Shown in pieces: positions 25,208 to 33,642 of a stretch of DNA of 64,000 nt. The notes under the pieces were generated by a model. That model did not search any database, was not told the DNA's origin, and worked only from the letters and a program-made list of their open reading frames with translations. Numbering within the stretch: position 1 is the stretch's first letter; every line of letters starts with the position of its first letter. The DNA lies in NCBI GenBank assembly GCA_018241695.1, contig JAFEDH010000004.1, forward strand, positions 310,001 through 374,000. Direction: 5' to 3'. The translations under genes and the position numbers were made by a program. This stretch comes from Pseudomonadota bacterium. Lineage in GTDB: Bacteria; Pseudomonadota; Gammaproteobacteria; Burkholderiales; Rhodocyclaceae.

Positions 25208-26380
25208 ATGCGCGCCACTCTTCGCCCGATTTTCTTCAGCCTGGCCTGTCTGCTGCTGCTTTCCGCCTGTAGCAAAAGACCGGAATCCAGTGTGGATGGT
25301 GTGGTCCGCATCGGCATGGCCGCGCCGCTCACCGGCCCGCAATCCGACATCGGCCTCGATATCCAGCGCGGCATCCAGCTGGGTGTGGATGATGTCAACG
25401 CCTCGGGGCTGGTGATCGGCGGCAAGCCGGTGAAATTCGAACTGCTCTCCGAGGATGACGAGGCCAATTCCACCAAGGCCACCACCGTGGCCCAGAAACT
25501 GGTGGATTCGGGGGTGGTGGCCGTGGTGGGGCATTTCAATTCCGGCAGTTCGATTCCCGCATCCAGGATCTATGCCGATGCCGGCATTCCCCAGGTCTCG
25601 CCCGGGACCACGGCTCCGCGCTATACCCAGCAGGGTTATGCCACCACCTTTCGCCTGGTGGCCAACGACGACCAGCAGGGCCCCGCCATGGCGGCCTTTG
25701 CCGTCAATACCCTGAAGGCGAAGCGTGTCGCCGTGATCGATGACAGCACGGCCTATGGCCAGGGCCTGGCCGCCGCTTTCGCGGCCCGGGCCAAGGCGGC
25801 AGGGGTCGAGATCGTGGCGCAGGAACACACCACCGACAAGGACACGGATTTCACCGCCATCCTCACCAACATCAAGAGCAAGAATCCCCAGTACGTGTTT
25901 TTCGGCGGCATCTACTCCCAGGGCGCGCCCATGGCCAAGCAGATGAAGGCCCTCGGGCTCGATGCGCCTCTGCTCGGTGGTGATGGCATCCAGACACCGA
26001 AATTCATCGAGGTTGCCGGCAGCGCGGGTGAGGGGACCTATGCCTCCATTCCCGGCCTGCCCAAGGACAGGATGCCCGGCGGCCGCGCCTTTCTCGAAAA
26101 ATTCCAGGCCCGCTTCCATCGCCCGGTAGAGCTTTTCGCTCCCATGGGCTACGACGCTGTCTTCGTCATTGCCGACGCCATGAAGCGCGCCAACTCCACC
26201 CAGCCGGCCAGATTCCTGCCCGAACTGAAAAAGACCCGCATTCAGGGTGTCACCGGCCCCATCGAATTCGACGAGCATGGTGATCTGAAAAACGGCCCCA
26301 TCACCATCAACGTGGTGAAAGATGGCAAATGGGTGGCCGAGGAGACCGTGATCCCTCCCGCCGCGACCGCGCAACCCTGA
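25208..26380 (+). CDS. livK: Branched-chain amino-acid-type ABC transporter substrate-binding lipoprotein
   Basis: The 390-residue product begins with a lipoprotein signal (lipobox LLSAC, Cys21). The Leu/Ile/Val-binding-protein fold follows: VRIGMAAPLTGPQSDIGLD, VVAVVGHFNSGSSIPAS, and AKRVAVIDDSTAYGQG. It should be tethered in the periplasm and deliver ligand to the LivHM permease encoded just downstream. This family also transports aromatic acids, amides or urea, so leucine-type substrates are only the default guess. It begins the five-gene transporter operon; 113 bases separate it from livH. Confidence 0.92.
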   Translation: MRATLRPIFFSLACLLLLSACSKRPESSVDGVVRIGMAAPLTGPQSDIGLDIQRGIQLGVDDVNASGLVIGGKPVKFELLSEDDEANSTKATTVAQKLVDSGVVAVVGHFNSGSSIPASRIYADAGIPQVSPGTTAPRYTQQGYATTFRLVANDDQQGPAMAAFAVNTLKAKRVAVIDDSTAYGQGLAAAFAARAKAAGVEIVAQEHTTDKDTDFTAILTNIKSKNPQYVFFGGIYSQGAPMAKQMKALGLDAPLLGGDGIQTPKFIEVAGSAGEGTYASIPGLPKDRMPGGRAFLEKFQARFHRPVELFAPMGYDAVFVIADAMKRANSTQPARFLPELKKTRIQGVTGPIEFDEHGDLKNGPITINVVKDGKWVAEETVIPPAATAQP

Positions 26381-26493
26381 GCGGTCATCGCTTAGGGTTC
26401 ACGCCGGGATCACAATGGCGCCGGGGAAAACCAGCCCTTTCCGGCGCATCGGCCGGTGCCGTTGCAGGCGGCCCTCCCGGTAACATCCGCATC

Positions 26494-27417
26494 ATGGAAA
26501 CCCTGATCCAGCAGATCATCAACGGCCTCGTGCTGGGCTCGGTCTATGCACTGGTGGCGCTGGGCTACACCATGGTCTACGGCATCCTCGGCCTGATCAA
26601 TTTCGCCCACGGGGAAGTGGTCATGGTGGGCGCGCTGGTGGCGCTGGCCACGGTCAAGGCGCTCGCCGCGCTCGGCTTGCCGGCTGCCGTCCAGCTGCCG
26701 ATCGGCCTTGCCGTCGCCATGATCGCCTGCATGGCGCTGGGCGCCGCCATCGAACGCATCGCCTACCGCCCCCTGCGCAACGCGCCCCGTCTGGCGCCAC
26801 TGATCACCGCCATCGGCGTTTCCATCGTCATCCAGTACACCGTGGTGCTGATTTCAGGCCGCAGCTATCACGCCTATCCCGAACTCCTCTCCACCCGATC
26901 ATTCGACCTGTACGGCGCCCGCATCAGCCCCGCCCAGATCGCCGTGATCCTGATCTCCACCGCCGCCATGGCCGTGCTGCTGTGGATCGTCCATCGCACC
27001 CGGCTGGGCCGCGCCATGCGCGCCACGGCGGAAAACCCGGAGGTCGCCCGGCTCATGGGGGTGAATGTCGACCGCGTGATTTCCCTCACCTTCGTCATCG
27101 GCTCCGCCATGGCCGCCGTGGCCGGCGTGCTGGTCAGCATCAACTATTCCGTCGCCCACTACCAGATGGGCTTCGTCCTTGGCCTCAAGGCCTTCACCGC
27201 CGCCGTACTGGGCGGCATCGGCAACCTGGCCGGGGCCATGGTGGGCGGCCTGCTGCTGGGCCTGATCGAGGCGCTGGGCGCCGGCTACATCGGCGATCTC
27301 ACCGGCGGAGTATTCGGCTCCAACTACCGCGACGTGTTCGCCTTCCTCGTGCTGGTGCTGGTGCTGATCTTCCGCCCCTCCGGGCTGCTCGGCGAAAGGG
27401 TGGCGGAGCGGGCATGA
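26494..27417 (+). CDS. livH: ABC transporter permease, LivH type
   Basis: The 307-residue inner-membrane protein starts at METLIQQIINGLVLGSVYAL, the usual LivH beginning; the frame is open 165 bases further upstream without homology. It has about eight membrane segments. The cytoplasmic coupling loop GRAMRATAENPEVARLMGVN contacts the ATPases. The segment LGGIGNLAGAMVGG is typical. It pairs with LivM to form the channel of a branched-chain amino-acid-type importer. livM follows 10 bases later. Confidence 0.93.
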   Translation: METLIQQIINGLVLGSVYALVALGYTMVYGILGLINFAHGEVVMVGALVALATVKALAALGLPAAVQLPIGLAVAMIACMALGAAIERIAYRPLRNAPRLAPLITAIGVSIVIQYTVVLISGRSYHAYPELLSTRSFDLYGARISPAQIAVILISTAAMAVLLWIVHRTRLGRAMRATAENPEVARLMGVNVDRVISLTFVIGSAMAAVAGVLVSINYSVAHYQMGFVLGLKAFTAAVLGGIGNLAGAMVGGLLLGLIEALGAGYIGDLTGGVFGSNYRDVFAFLVLVLVLIFRPSGLLGERVAERA

Positions 27418-27427
27418 AATCAAATGC

Positions 27428-28558
27428 ATGTCCGTTCCCCATCTGTGGCAGCGACTCAGGAATGAGGCCGTGACCACTTCCCGGATCCATCGACCGCTCC
27501 TGCTGGTGGGCTGTACCCTGCTCATCGCCCTGCCCTTCCTTGTCGGCCTCGGCTTCGGCCCCGCCTGGGTGCGGGTGCTGGATTTTGTCCTGCTCTATAT
27601 CCTGCTCGCGCTGGGGCTCAATATCGTGGTGGGGTTCGCCGGGCTGCTCGACCTGGGCTACGTGGCCTTCTTCGGCGTCGGGGCCTATGTCTACGCCCTG
27701 CTCGCCAGCCCGCACCTCACCAGCCATTTCCCCGCCATCGCGGCGCTGTTCCCCGCCGGGCTGCATGGCCCGCTCTGGCTGCTGCTGCCGCTGGGCGCGC
27801 TGGTCGCCGGGGTGTTCGGCATCCTGCTCGGCGCGCCCACCCTGCGTCTGCGTGGCGATTATCTGGCCATCGTCACGCTGGGCTTCGGCGAGATCATCCG
27901 CATTTTTCTCAACAATCTGTATCAGCCGGTGAACATCACCAACGGCGCCCAGGGCATCACCCAGATCGACGGCCTGCGCGTAGGCCCGCTGGCGCTCGAT
28001 CGGGGACTGGATCTGTTCGGCCTGCGCTTTTCCAGCCTGCATCTGCATTACTACCTGTTTCTCGCGCTCGCGATGCTGGTGGTTTTCATTTCCCTGCGCC
28101 TGCAGGATTCGCGTATCGGCCGCGCCTGGGTCGCCATCCGGGAAGACGAGATCGCCGCCAAGGCGTGCGGCATCAACACGCGCAATGTGAAGCTGGCCGC
28201 CTTCGCCATGGGCGCCAGTTTCGGCGGTATCGCCGGCGGGCTGTTCGCCGGCTTCCAGGAGTTCGTCAGCCCCGAGAGCTTTCAGCTGATCGATTCGATC
28301 ATGATCCTGTGCATGGTGGTGCTGGGCGGCATGGGCCATGTACCGGGGGTGATCCTCGGCGCGGTGCTGCTCACCGTGCTGCCCGAACTGTTCCGTTTTG
28401 GCGCCGGCCCCGCGCAGCAATGGCTGTTCGGGCGCGTGGTGGTGGAGCCGGAAGCACTGCGCATGCTGCTCTTCGGCCTGACCCTGGTGGTGGTGATGCT
28501 GCTGCGTCCCGCCGGCCTCTGGCCCGAGCCACGGCATCGACGGGAGCTTGCGCAATGA
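27428..28558 (+). CDS. livM: ABC transporter permease, LivM type
   Basis: The product is the second permease subunit. It has LLYILLALGLNIVVGFAGLL early on, a coupling loop with GRAWVAIREDEIAAKACGIN, and LGGMGHVPGVILGAVLL near the end. From the ATG it has 376 residues. A GTG at 27470, with an AGGA site 8 bases upstream, would remove 14 residues and may be the true start. About ten membrane segments are expected. The stop overlaps the livG start (ATGA). Confidence 0.92.
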   Translation: MSVPHLWQRLRNEAVTTSRIHRPLLLVGCTLLIALPFLVGLGFGPAWVRVLDFVLLYILLALGLNIVVGFAGLLDLGYVAFFGVGAYVYALLASPHLTSHFPAIAALFPAGLHGPLWLLLPLGALVAGVFGILLGAPTLRLRGDYLAIVTLGFGEIIRIFLNNLYQPVNITNGAQGITQIDGLRVGPLALDRGLDLFGLRFSSLHLHYYLFLALAMLVVFISLRLQDSRIGRAWVAIREDEIAAKACGINTRNVKLAAFAMGASFGGIAGGLFAGFQEFVSPESFQLIDSIMILCMVVLGGMGHVPGVILGAVLLTVLPELFRFGAGPAQQWLFGRVVVEPEALRMLLFGLTLVVVMLLRPAGLWPEPRHRRELAQ

Positions 28559-29322
28559 CGCCGCCCCTGCTGGAGGCCGTGGGTATCAGCAAGCGTTTTG
28601 GGGGTGTGCAGGCGCTCAAGGCGGTTTCGCTCACCATCCGCGAGGGCGAGATCTACGGCCTGATCGGCCCGAACGGTGCCGGCAAAACCACCTTCTTCAA
28701 TGTGCTCACGGGGCTGTATCCGCGCGATGCGGGCGAGGTGCTGTTCGCCGGCCGGCCGCTGCCCCTGGGCAATCCCGCGGCGGTGAACCGCGCCGGCGTG
28801 GCGCGCACTTTCCAGAACATCCGGCTCTTCGCGCATATGACGGCGCTGGAAAACGTGATGGTGGGCCGTCATGGCCGCACCCGTGCCGGAATGCTCGGCG
28901 CCGTGTTGCGCACCGCCACGGTCCGGGCCGAGGAGACGGCGATCCGCCAGCGCGCGGAGGAACTGCTGCACTACGTCGGGATCGGTGCCCTGGCCGGTTC
29001 GCTGGCCAAGCATCTTTCCTACGGTGATCAGCGCCGCCTGGAGATTGCCCGGGCGCTGGCCACTGATCCGCGCCTACTGGCGCTGGATGAGCCCGCCGCC
29101 GGCATGAATGCCGCCGAGACCGCGGCGCTGGGCGGGATTATCCGCAATCTGCGTGACGACGGCCTCGCCGTGCTGCTGATCGAGCATGACGTGAAGCTCG
29201 TGATGGAGCTGTGTGATCGTGTCGCAGTGCTGGACTACGGCGAGAAGCTGATCGAGGACATCCCCGGGGCCGTGCGCCGCCACCCCAAAGTGATCGAGGC
29301 CTATCTTGGCAGCGCTGCTTGA
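28555..29322 (+). CDS. livG: ABC transporter ATP-binding protein, LivG type
   Basis: The 255-residue ATPase has Walker A GPNGAGKTT near residue 38, the Q-loop ARTFQNIRLF, the signature HLSYGDQRRLEIARAL, Walker B LLALDEPAAG and the switch His in IEHDVKLV. LSYGDQ replaces the more general LSGGQ, as is normal in LivG. It powers uptake with LivF. It overlaps livM by 4 bases and livF by 17. Confidence 0.94.
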   Translation: MTPPLLEAVGISKRFGGVQALKAVSLTIREGEIYGLIGPNGAGKTTFFNVLTGLYPRDAGEVLFAGRPLPLGNPAAVNRAGVARTFQNIRLFAHMTALENVMVGRHGRTRAGMLGAVLRTATVRAEETAIRQRAEELLHYVGIGALAGSLAKHLSYGDQRRLEIARALATDPRLLALDEPAAGMNAAETAALGGIIRNLRDDGLAVLLIEHDVKLVMELCDRVAVLDYGEKLIEDIPGAVRRHPKVIEAYLGSAA

Positions 29323-30013
29323 AGCATTGAACCTGGAGGTCCGTTATGGCGGCATCGTCGCCGTGCGGGGCTGTTCGTTCGCCGTGGAAGAGGGCGAGGC
29401 CGTCTGCCTGATCGGTGCCAACGGCGCCGGCAAGACCAGCACCCTCAAGGCGCTGGCCCGCCTGCTGCCGTCCGGTGGCGAGATCGTGTACGCTGGCACG
29501 CCGCTCGGGAATCTTCCCGCGCATGACCTGATTGCCCGGGGCCTCGCGCTGGTGCCAGAAGGGCGCGGCATCTTCGCCCGCCTGAGCGTGGCGGAAAATC
29601 TCGTCATGGGCGCTTATCACCGCCACGACGATGAAATCGGCGCCGATGCGGACAGGCTCTACACCCTGCTGCCGCGTCTGGCCGAGCGGCGCAATCAGCT
29701 GGCGGGCACCCTTTCCGGCGGTGAGCAGCAGATGCTCGCCATTGCCCGCGCGCTCATGAGCCGGCCGCGCCTGCTGCTGCTCGACGAACCCTCGATGGGG
29801 CTGGCACCGGTGATGGTGGATCGTATCTTCGAGCTGCTGCGCAGTGTGCGGACGCAAGGCGTCACGCTGCTGCTGGTGGAGCAGAACGCCCGTCTGGCGC
29901 TGGAGGTGTGCCCGCGTGGTTATGTGATGGAGAGCGGCCGCATCACGCTTTCGGGCCTGTCCGCCGAACTGCGCGACGATCCGCGCGTGCGCGCGGCGTA
30001 TCTGGGCGGATGA
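29306..30013 (+). CDS. livF: ABC transporter ATP-binding protein, LivF type
   Basis: The 235-residue ATPase has Walker A GANGAGKTS, Q-loop LVPEGRGIF, signature TLSGGEQQMLAIARAL, Walker B LLLDEPSMGL and the LivF-typical VEQNARLALEV, which carries Gln-Asn where most ABC ATPases have the switch His. The likely start is a TTG inside the end of livG, giving a 17-base overlap, which is unusual for initiation but leaves the family N-terminus intact. It is the last gene of the transporter operon. Confidence 0.93.
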   Translation: MAALLEALNLEVRYGGIVAVRGCSFAVEEGEAVCLIGANGAGKTSTLKALARLLPSGGEIVYAGTPLGNLPAHDLIARGLALVPEGRGIFARLSVAENLVMGAYHRHDDEIGADADRLYTLLPRLAERRNQLAGTLSGGEQQMLAIARALMSRPRLLLLDEPSMGLAPVMVDRIFELLRSVRTQGVTLLLVEQNARLALEVCPRGYVMESGRITLSGLSAELRDDPRVRAAYLGG

Positions 30014-30133
30014 CCAGTGCGTGGCCCTCTGGCCACGGGTGGCGCGGTGTCCGGCATTTATTGTCGGCGAGTACCGGGAAGTGCTTCCGGAGTTCTTCGG
30101 TCCCGAAAGCCACTGGCGGCGACGGCAGGTTTT

Positions 30134-31132
30134 TCAGCGCAGATGGTGTTGCAGGAAGTGCAGGATTTCTTCGCGCACTTCCCCGGCTTCCGGCGCACCG
30201 GGGAAACCGCCGTGGGGTGCGGCCTCCCAGACATGGAGTTGTGCCGGGACACCGGCCCGGCGCAGGGCGCGGTGCATGCGGACCGAATTGGACAGAAACA
30301 GGTCGCGTGTGCCGCTCTGGATCAGGGTGGGCGGAAAGCCCGCCCCGAAGTCACCGAACAGGGGCGACAGGTAGGGATGGCGCAGATCCGCGCCATTGGC
30401 ATAGAGGGCAATTTCCGCCGGCAGGGGGCGAGGCAGGACGTTATCCACCTCTCGCAGGGTGTGGAAGCTGTCGCCGGATTCGGTGAGGTCGCATTCGGGG
30501 GTCAGCAGCACCACTGCTCCGGGCAGCGGCAGTCCCTGATCGCGGGCCTTGAGCAGGGCCGCCGGGGCGAGGCAGCCACCGGCCGAAGAGCCCGAGAAAA
30601 AAGCCCGGCCAGGAGCGAAGCCTGCAGCCAGTGCATGACGCCAGGCCGCGATCACGTCGTCCACCGCCGCGGGGTAGGGATGATCCGGCGGCACCCGATA
30701 GTCCACGGACCATGTCTCGCACTGAAACTGGGCCGCATTGACCGCGGCCTCGGCCCGGGCGTAGTCGCCCGCCAGATAGACCAGCCCGCCGCCATGCACC
30801 GAGACATGCAGTCTGCCCCGGTGGTGTTCCGGCATCACCCGGGGGCGGGCGATGTGGACCACCACGCCAGACAGCGTCTCGGTGGTGACGGTGGCACGGT
30901 CACCGGCCTGGGTCAGCATGCGTTCGGTGTAGGGGTGCATGGCCGCATTGCGCTCGGCGATGTACTGGCGCCATGCCGCCTTGTCTGCCAGCGGCGGGTG
31001 AGCGGGTAGGCCCATGCGCGGCATAGCCAGATACTGGCGGGCCTCCGGGCTCAGATGCGCCGGGACGGGGATGCGGCGCGGACCCAGATTCAGGGTGCCG
31101 TCGGCATCCAGGGAAACGGTGATATCGGCCAT
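30134..31132 (-). CDS. Alpha/beta hydrolase of the hormone-sensitive-lipase (Aes) family
   Basis: The 332-residue product has the HSL-family oxyanion motif H113-G-G-G, the nucleophile Ser183 in GSSAG, and a likely catalytic Asp/His pair in GTRDLFL and APHGGF near the C-terminus. Such enzymes are cytoplasmic carboxylesterases acting on short-chain esters or lactones. It has no signal peptide. It converges with the livKHMGF operon and is upstream of the reductase gene only by strand reversal (both read leftward; 95 bases apart), so shared transcription with that gene is possible. Confidence 0.88.
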   Translation of the reverse strand: MADITVSLDADGTLNLGPRRIPVPAHLSPEARQYLAMPRMGLPAHPPLADKAAWRQYIAERNAAMHPYTERMLTQAGDRATVTTETLSGVVVHIARPRVMPEHHRGRLHVSVHGGGLVYLAGDYARAEAAVNAAQFQCETWSVDYRVPPDHPYPAAVDDVIAAWRHALAAGFAPGRAFFSGSSAGGCLAPAALLKARDQGLPLPGAVVLLTPECDLTESGDSFHTLREVDNVLPRPLPAEIALYANGADLRHPYLSPLFGDFGAGFPPTLIQSGTRDLFLSNSVRMHRALRRAGVPAQLHVWEAAPHGGFPGAPEAGEVREEILHFLQHHLR

Positions 31133-31227
31133 GGGATCACTCCGGGGAGCAGGAGAAGGCCGGATGATATTCCGCCAGCAACCCGGCTGCCTGCACCTTT
31201 CCCGATGCGAAGCATTTCAGGCTTTTT

Positions 31228-32241
31228 TCAGGTGCTGGCGTAGGTGAAGGAATCGGCGAAGAATTCCTCTTCCGGCAAACCGGCCGTGGTGAATTCGGCG
31301 CGCGCGGCATCGATCATGGCCGGAGCGCCGCAGGCGTAAACCTGGAAGCCGGAGAGATCGGCAAAATCTTCCAGTACCGCCTTGTGCACCAGGCCCGTGC
31401 GGCCTGACCACTGGTCGGCGGATGTGGCGTCGGAGAGCACCGGCACGTAGTCCAGATGATCGCACTGCGTCTGCCACTGGCCGGGCAGATCGGGCAGATA
31501 GAGGCCGGCGCGATCACGGGCGCCCCAGTAGAGATGCATCGGCCGGGCGATCCGGTTGTGCAGGGCGTGTTCCACCAGCGCCTTGATGGGGGCGAAGCCG
31601 GTGCCGCCGGCGAGCAGGATCATGGGCTTGTCCGATTCCTCGCGCAGGAAGAAGGTGCCCAGCGGCCCCTGGAAACGCAGGATGTCCTTTTCCTTCATGG
31701 TTTCGAATACCTGCGTGGTGAACCTGCCGCCCGGGATCAGGCGGATATGCAGTTGCAGGGCGCCGTCGTCGTGAGGCGCATTGGCCAGGGAAAAGGCGCG
31801 GCGGCTGCCGTCCTTGAGCAGGAACTCGATGTACTGTCCGGCGAGGAACTGCAGGCGTTCGCTGGCGGGCAGACGCAGGGAGAGATTGATCACGTCGGGT
31901 GCCAGACGCTCGAGCTTGTTTACGCGGCAGGGCAGGGTCTTGACCGGAATCTCGCCACCGGTGCGCACTTCGCGTACTTCCAGCACCAGATCCGAAAGCG
32001 GCCGGGCGCGGCAGAGCAATGCCTTGCCTTGCGCCCTTTCCGCGGCGGAGAGCGCCTTTTCCTGATACTCGCCCGGCTCGATCTCGCCCGATACCACCTG
32101 CGCCTTGCAGGCGCCACAGGCTCCGTTGCGGCAGCCATAGGGCAGGATCAGCCCGGCGCTGTCGGCGGTGGCCAGGATGGTTTCATCCGCGGGTGCGGCA
32201 AAAGCATGTCCGCTGGGTTGCAAGGTGATCCGGAAGGCCAT
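31228..32241 (-). CDS. Ferredoxin-type NAD(P)H reductase (CDP-6-deoxy-glucoseen reductase-like)
   Basis: The 337-residue product has an N-terminal plant-type [2Fe-2S] domain with cysteines 37, 42, 45 and 77 (YGCRNGACGACK and LLCRA). An FAD domain (RAFSLANAPHDDG, where RxFS binds flavin) and an NAD domain (LLAGGTGFAPIKALVEH, VYACGAPAMI) follow. It passes electrons from NAD(P)H through FAD and the cluster to a partner protein. Annotation as CDP-6-deoxy-delta-3,4-glucoseen reductase is common, but no sugar genes surround it, so a partner oxygenase or other acceptor is as likely. I chose the start at MAFRITLQ; the frame runs about 400 bases further without homology. Confidence 0.9.
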   Translation of the reverse strand: MAFRITLQPSGHAFAAPADETILATADSAGLILPYGCRNGACGACKAQVVSGEIEPGEYQEKALSAAERAQGKALLCRARPLSDLVLEVREVRTGGEIPVKTLPCRVNKLERLAPDVINLSLRLPASERLQFLAGQYIEFLLKDGSRRAFSLANAPHDDGALQLHIRLIPGGRFTTQVFETMKEKDILRFQGPLGTFFLREESDKPMILLAGGTGFAPIKALVEHALHNRIARPMHLYWGARDRAGLYLPDLPGQWQTQCDHLDYVPVLSDATSADQWSGRTGLVHKAVLEDFADLSGFQVYACGAPAMIDAARAEFTTAGLPEEEFFADSFTYAST

Positions 32242-32252
32242 GAGATAATTCC

Positions 32253-33137
32253 GTGATGAACAGGTTGTTGATTGTCGGCTGCGGCGATGTGATGCGTCGC
32301 GCCCTCCCCGGTTTGCTGCATCGCTGGCGCGTCTATGCCCTGGTGCGCCGCCCCGATCCCGTGCTGGCGGCCTGGGGGGTGGTGCAGATCGTTGGTGATC
32401 TCGATCAGGCGGTGACACTGAGGCGTCTGGCCGGGCTGGCCGACGCCGTGGTGCACAGCGCTCCGCCCGCGAATGACGACAGCAACGAAGACCACCGCAC
32501 GCGGCGTCTGATCGCGGCCCTGCGGCGACGCGGGAGCTTACCACGACGCCTGATCTATATCGGTACCAGCGGAGTGTATGGCGACTGCCGGGGGGAGCGG
32601 GTGCCCGAAGTCCGGCCCGCTGCGCCTCGCAGCGGCAGGGCACGCCGCCGCCACTCGGCCGAAATCCTGTTACGTCGCTTCAATGCGGCGAGCGGATGTT
32701 CGGTCAGCCTGCTGCGTGCGCCGGGCATCTATGCCGCCGATCGTCTGCCGCTGGAGCGACTGCGTCGTGGCCTGCCGCTCCTCTCGCCCGGGGAGGATGT
32801 GTATACCAACCACATCCATGCCGACGATCTTGCTGCTGCCTGTATCGCGGCACTGCGCCACGGCCGCTCCTGCCGCGCCTACAACGCAAGCGACGACAGC
32901 GAACTGAAGATGGGCGAATGGTTCGATACCCTGGCCGATGCCTTTGCCCTGCCGCGCGCGCCGCGCGCCACGCCGGCCGAGGTGGATGCCGCCCTCTCGC
33001 CGATGCAGCGCTCCTTCATGGGCGAGTCGCGCCGGCTATGCAATCGCCGGCTCAAGGCCGAACTGCGCCTGCGATTACGCTACCCCACCACGGCCGAGGG
33101 CATCGCCGCCGCTCTGGTCGGGAAAGGATCCACCTGA
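32253..33137 (+). CDS. NAD(P)-binding epimerase/SDR-like protein
   Basis: The 294-residue product is an extended-SDR/epimerase relative (YeeZ-type). It has the glycine-rich NAD loop LLIVGCGDVMRRAL at the N-terminus, VVHSAPPAND, and RRLIYIGTSGVYGD with a catalytic-type Ser/Tyr region; the usual YxxxK motif is not evident. NHIHADDLAAACIAAL is typical of the C-terminal half. The start is GTG at 32253 or the following ATG. Its stop overlaps the next ATG (TGATG), so it is coupled to the HemJ-like gene. The substrate is unknown. Confidence 0.82.
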   Translation: MMNRLLIVGCGDVMRRALPGLLHRWRVYALVRRPDPVLAAWGVVQIVGDLDQAVTLRRLAGLADAVVHSAPPANDDSNEDHRTRRLIAALRRRGSLPRRLIYIGTSGVYGDCRGERVPEVRPAAPRSGRARRRHSAEILLRRFNAASGCSVSLLRAPGIYAADRLPLERLRRGLPLLSPGEDVYTNHIHADDLAAACIAALRHGRSCRAYNASDDSELKMGEWFDTLADAFALPRAPRATPAEVDAALSPMQRSFMGESRRLCNRRLKAELRLRLRYPTTAEGIAAALVGKGST

Positions 33138-33553
33138 TGCTCTGGGTCAAGGCCTTTCATATCATTTTCGTCATCAGCTGGTTCGCGGGACTTTTCTATC
33201 TACCGCGCATCTTCGTGAATCTGGCGCTGGTGGGCGATGTGGCCGGAGCCGAACGCGACCGCCTGCTGCTGATGGCCGGCAAGCTCTATCGCTTCATCAC
33301 GCCGATTGGTGCCCTGGCGGTCGGCCTCGGGTTCTATCTCTGGTTCGGTTTCGGATTTTCGGGCGGATGGCTGCATGCCAAGACCCTGCTGGTGCTGGGT
33401 CTGGTGGGGTATCACCTGGGCTGCGGGGCGATCCTGCGCGCCTTCATGGCCGGTGCCAACCGGCGCAGCCACGTCTGGTTCCGGGTCTTCAACGAGGTGC
33501 CGGTGCTGGCCCTGGTGGCTATCGTGATCCTCGCCGTGGTGAAGCCGTTTTGA
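33137..33553 (+). CDS. HemJ-type / CopD-family membrane protein
   Basis: The 138-residue protein has four membrane segments. It begins with KAFHIIFVISWFAGLFYLPR, the hallmark of the HemJ (UPF0093) family, including the conserved histidine. HemJ converts protoporphyrinogen IX to protoporphyrin IX in bacteria that lack HemG or HemY. Related sequences are often labelled CopD family. The conserved lysine region appears as GGWLHAKTLLVLGLVGYH. It is translationally coupled to the epimerase gene upstream. The haem role is inferred from the family alone. Confidence 0.82.
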   Translation: MLWVKAFHIIFVISWFAGLFYLPRIFVNLALVGDVAGAERDRLLLMAGKLYRFITPIGALAVGLGFYLWFGFGFSGGWLHAKTLLVLGLVGYHLGCGAILRAFMAGANRRSHVWFRVFNEVPVLALVAIVILAVVKPF

Positions 33554-33642
33554 ACGCGCCGCGCAAACTGGTCCGGCGCATCGTTGCCCCGGTGGCACCG
33601 GCGGTCAATGCCCCCCGGGCCCTTTCCGCCGATCCCCGGACG

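Noticed and set aside
30021..30036. Hairpin GTGGCC-CTCT-GGCCAC after livF
   Set aside because: A short 6-bp stem without T-run; not a convincing intrinsic terminator.
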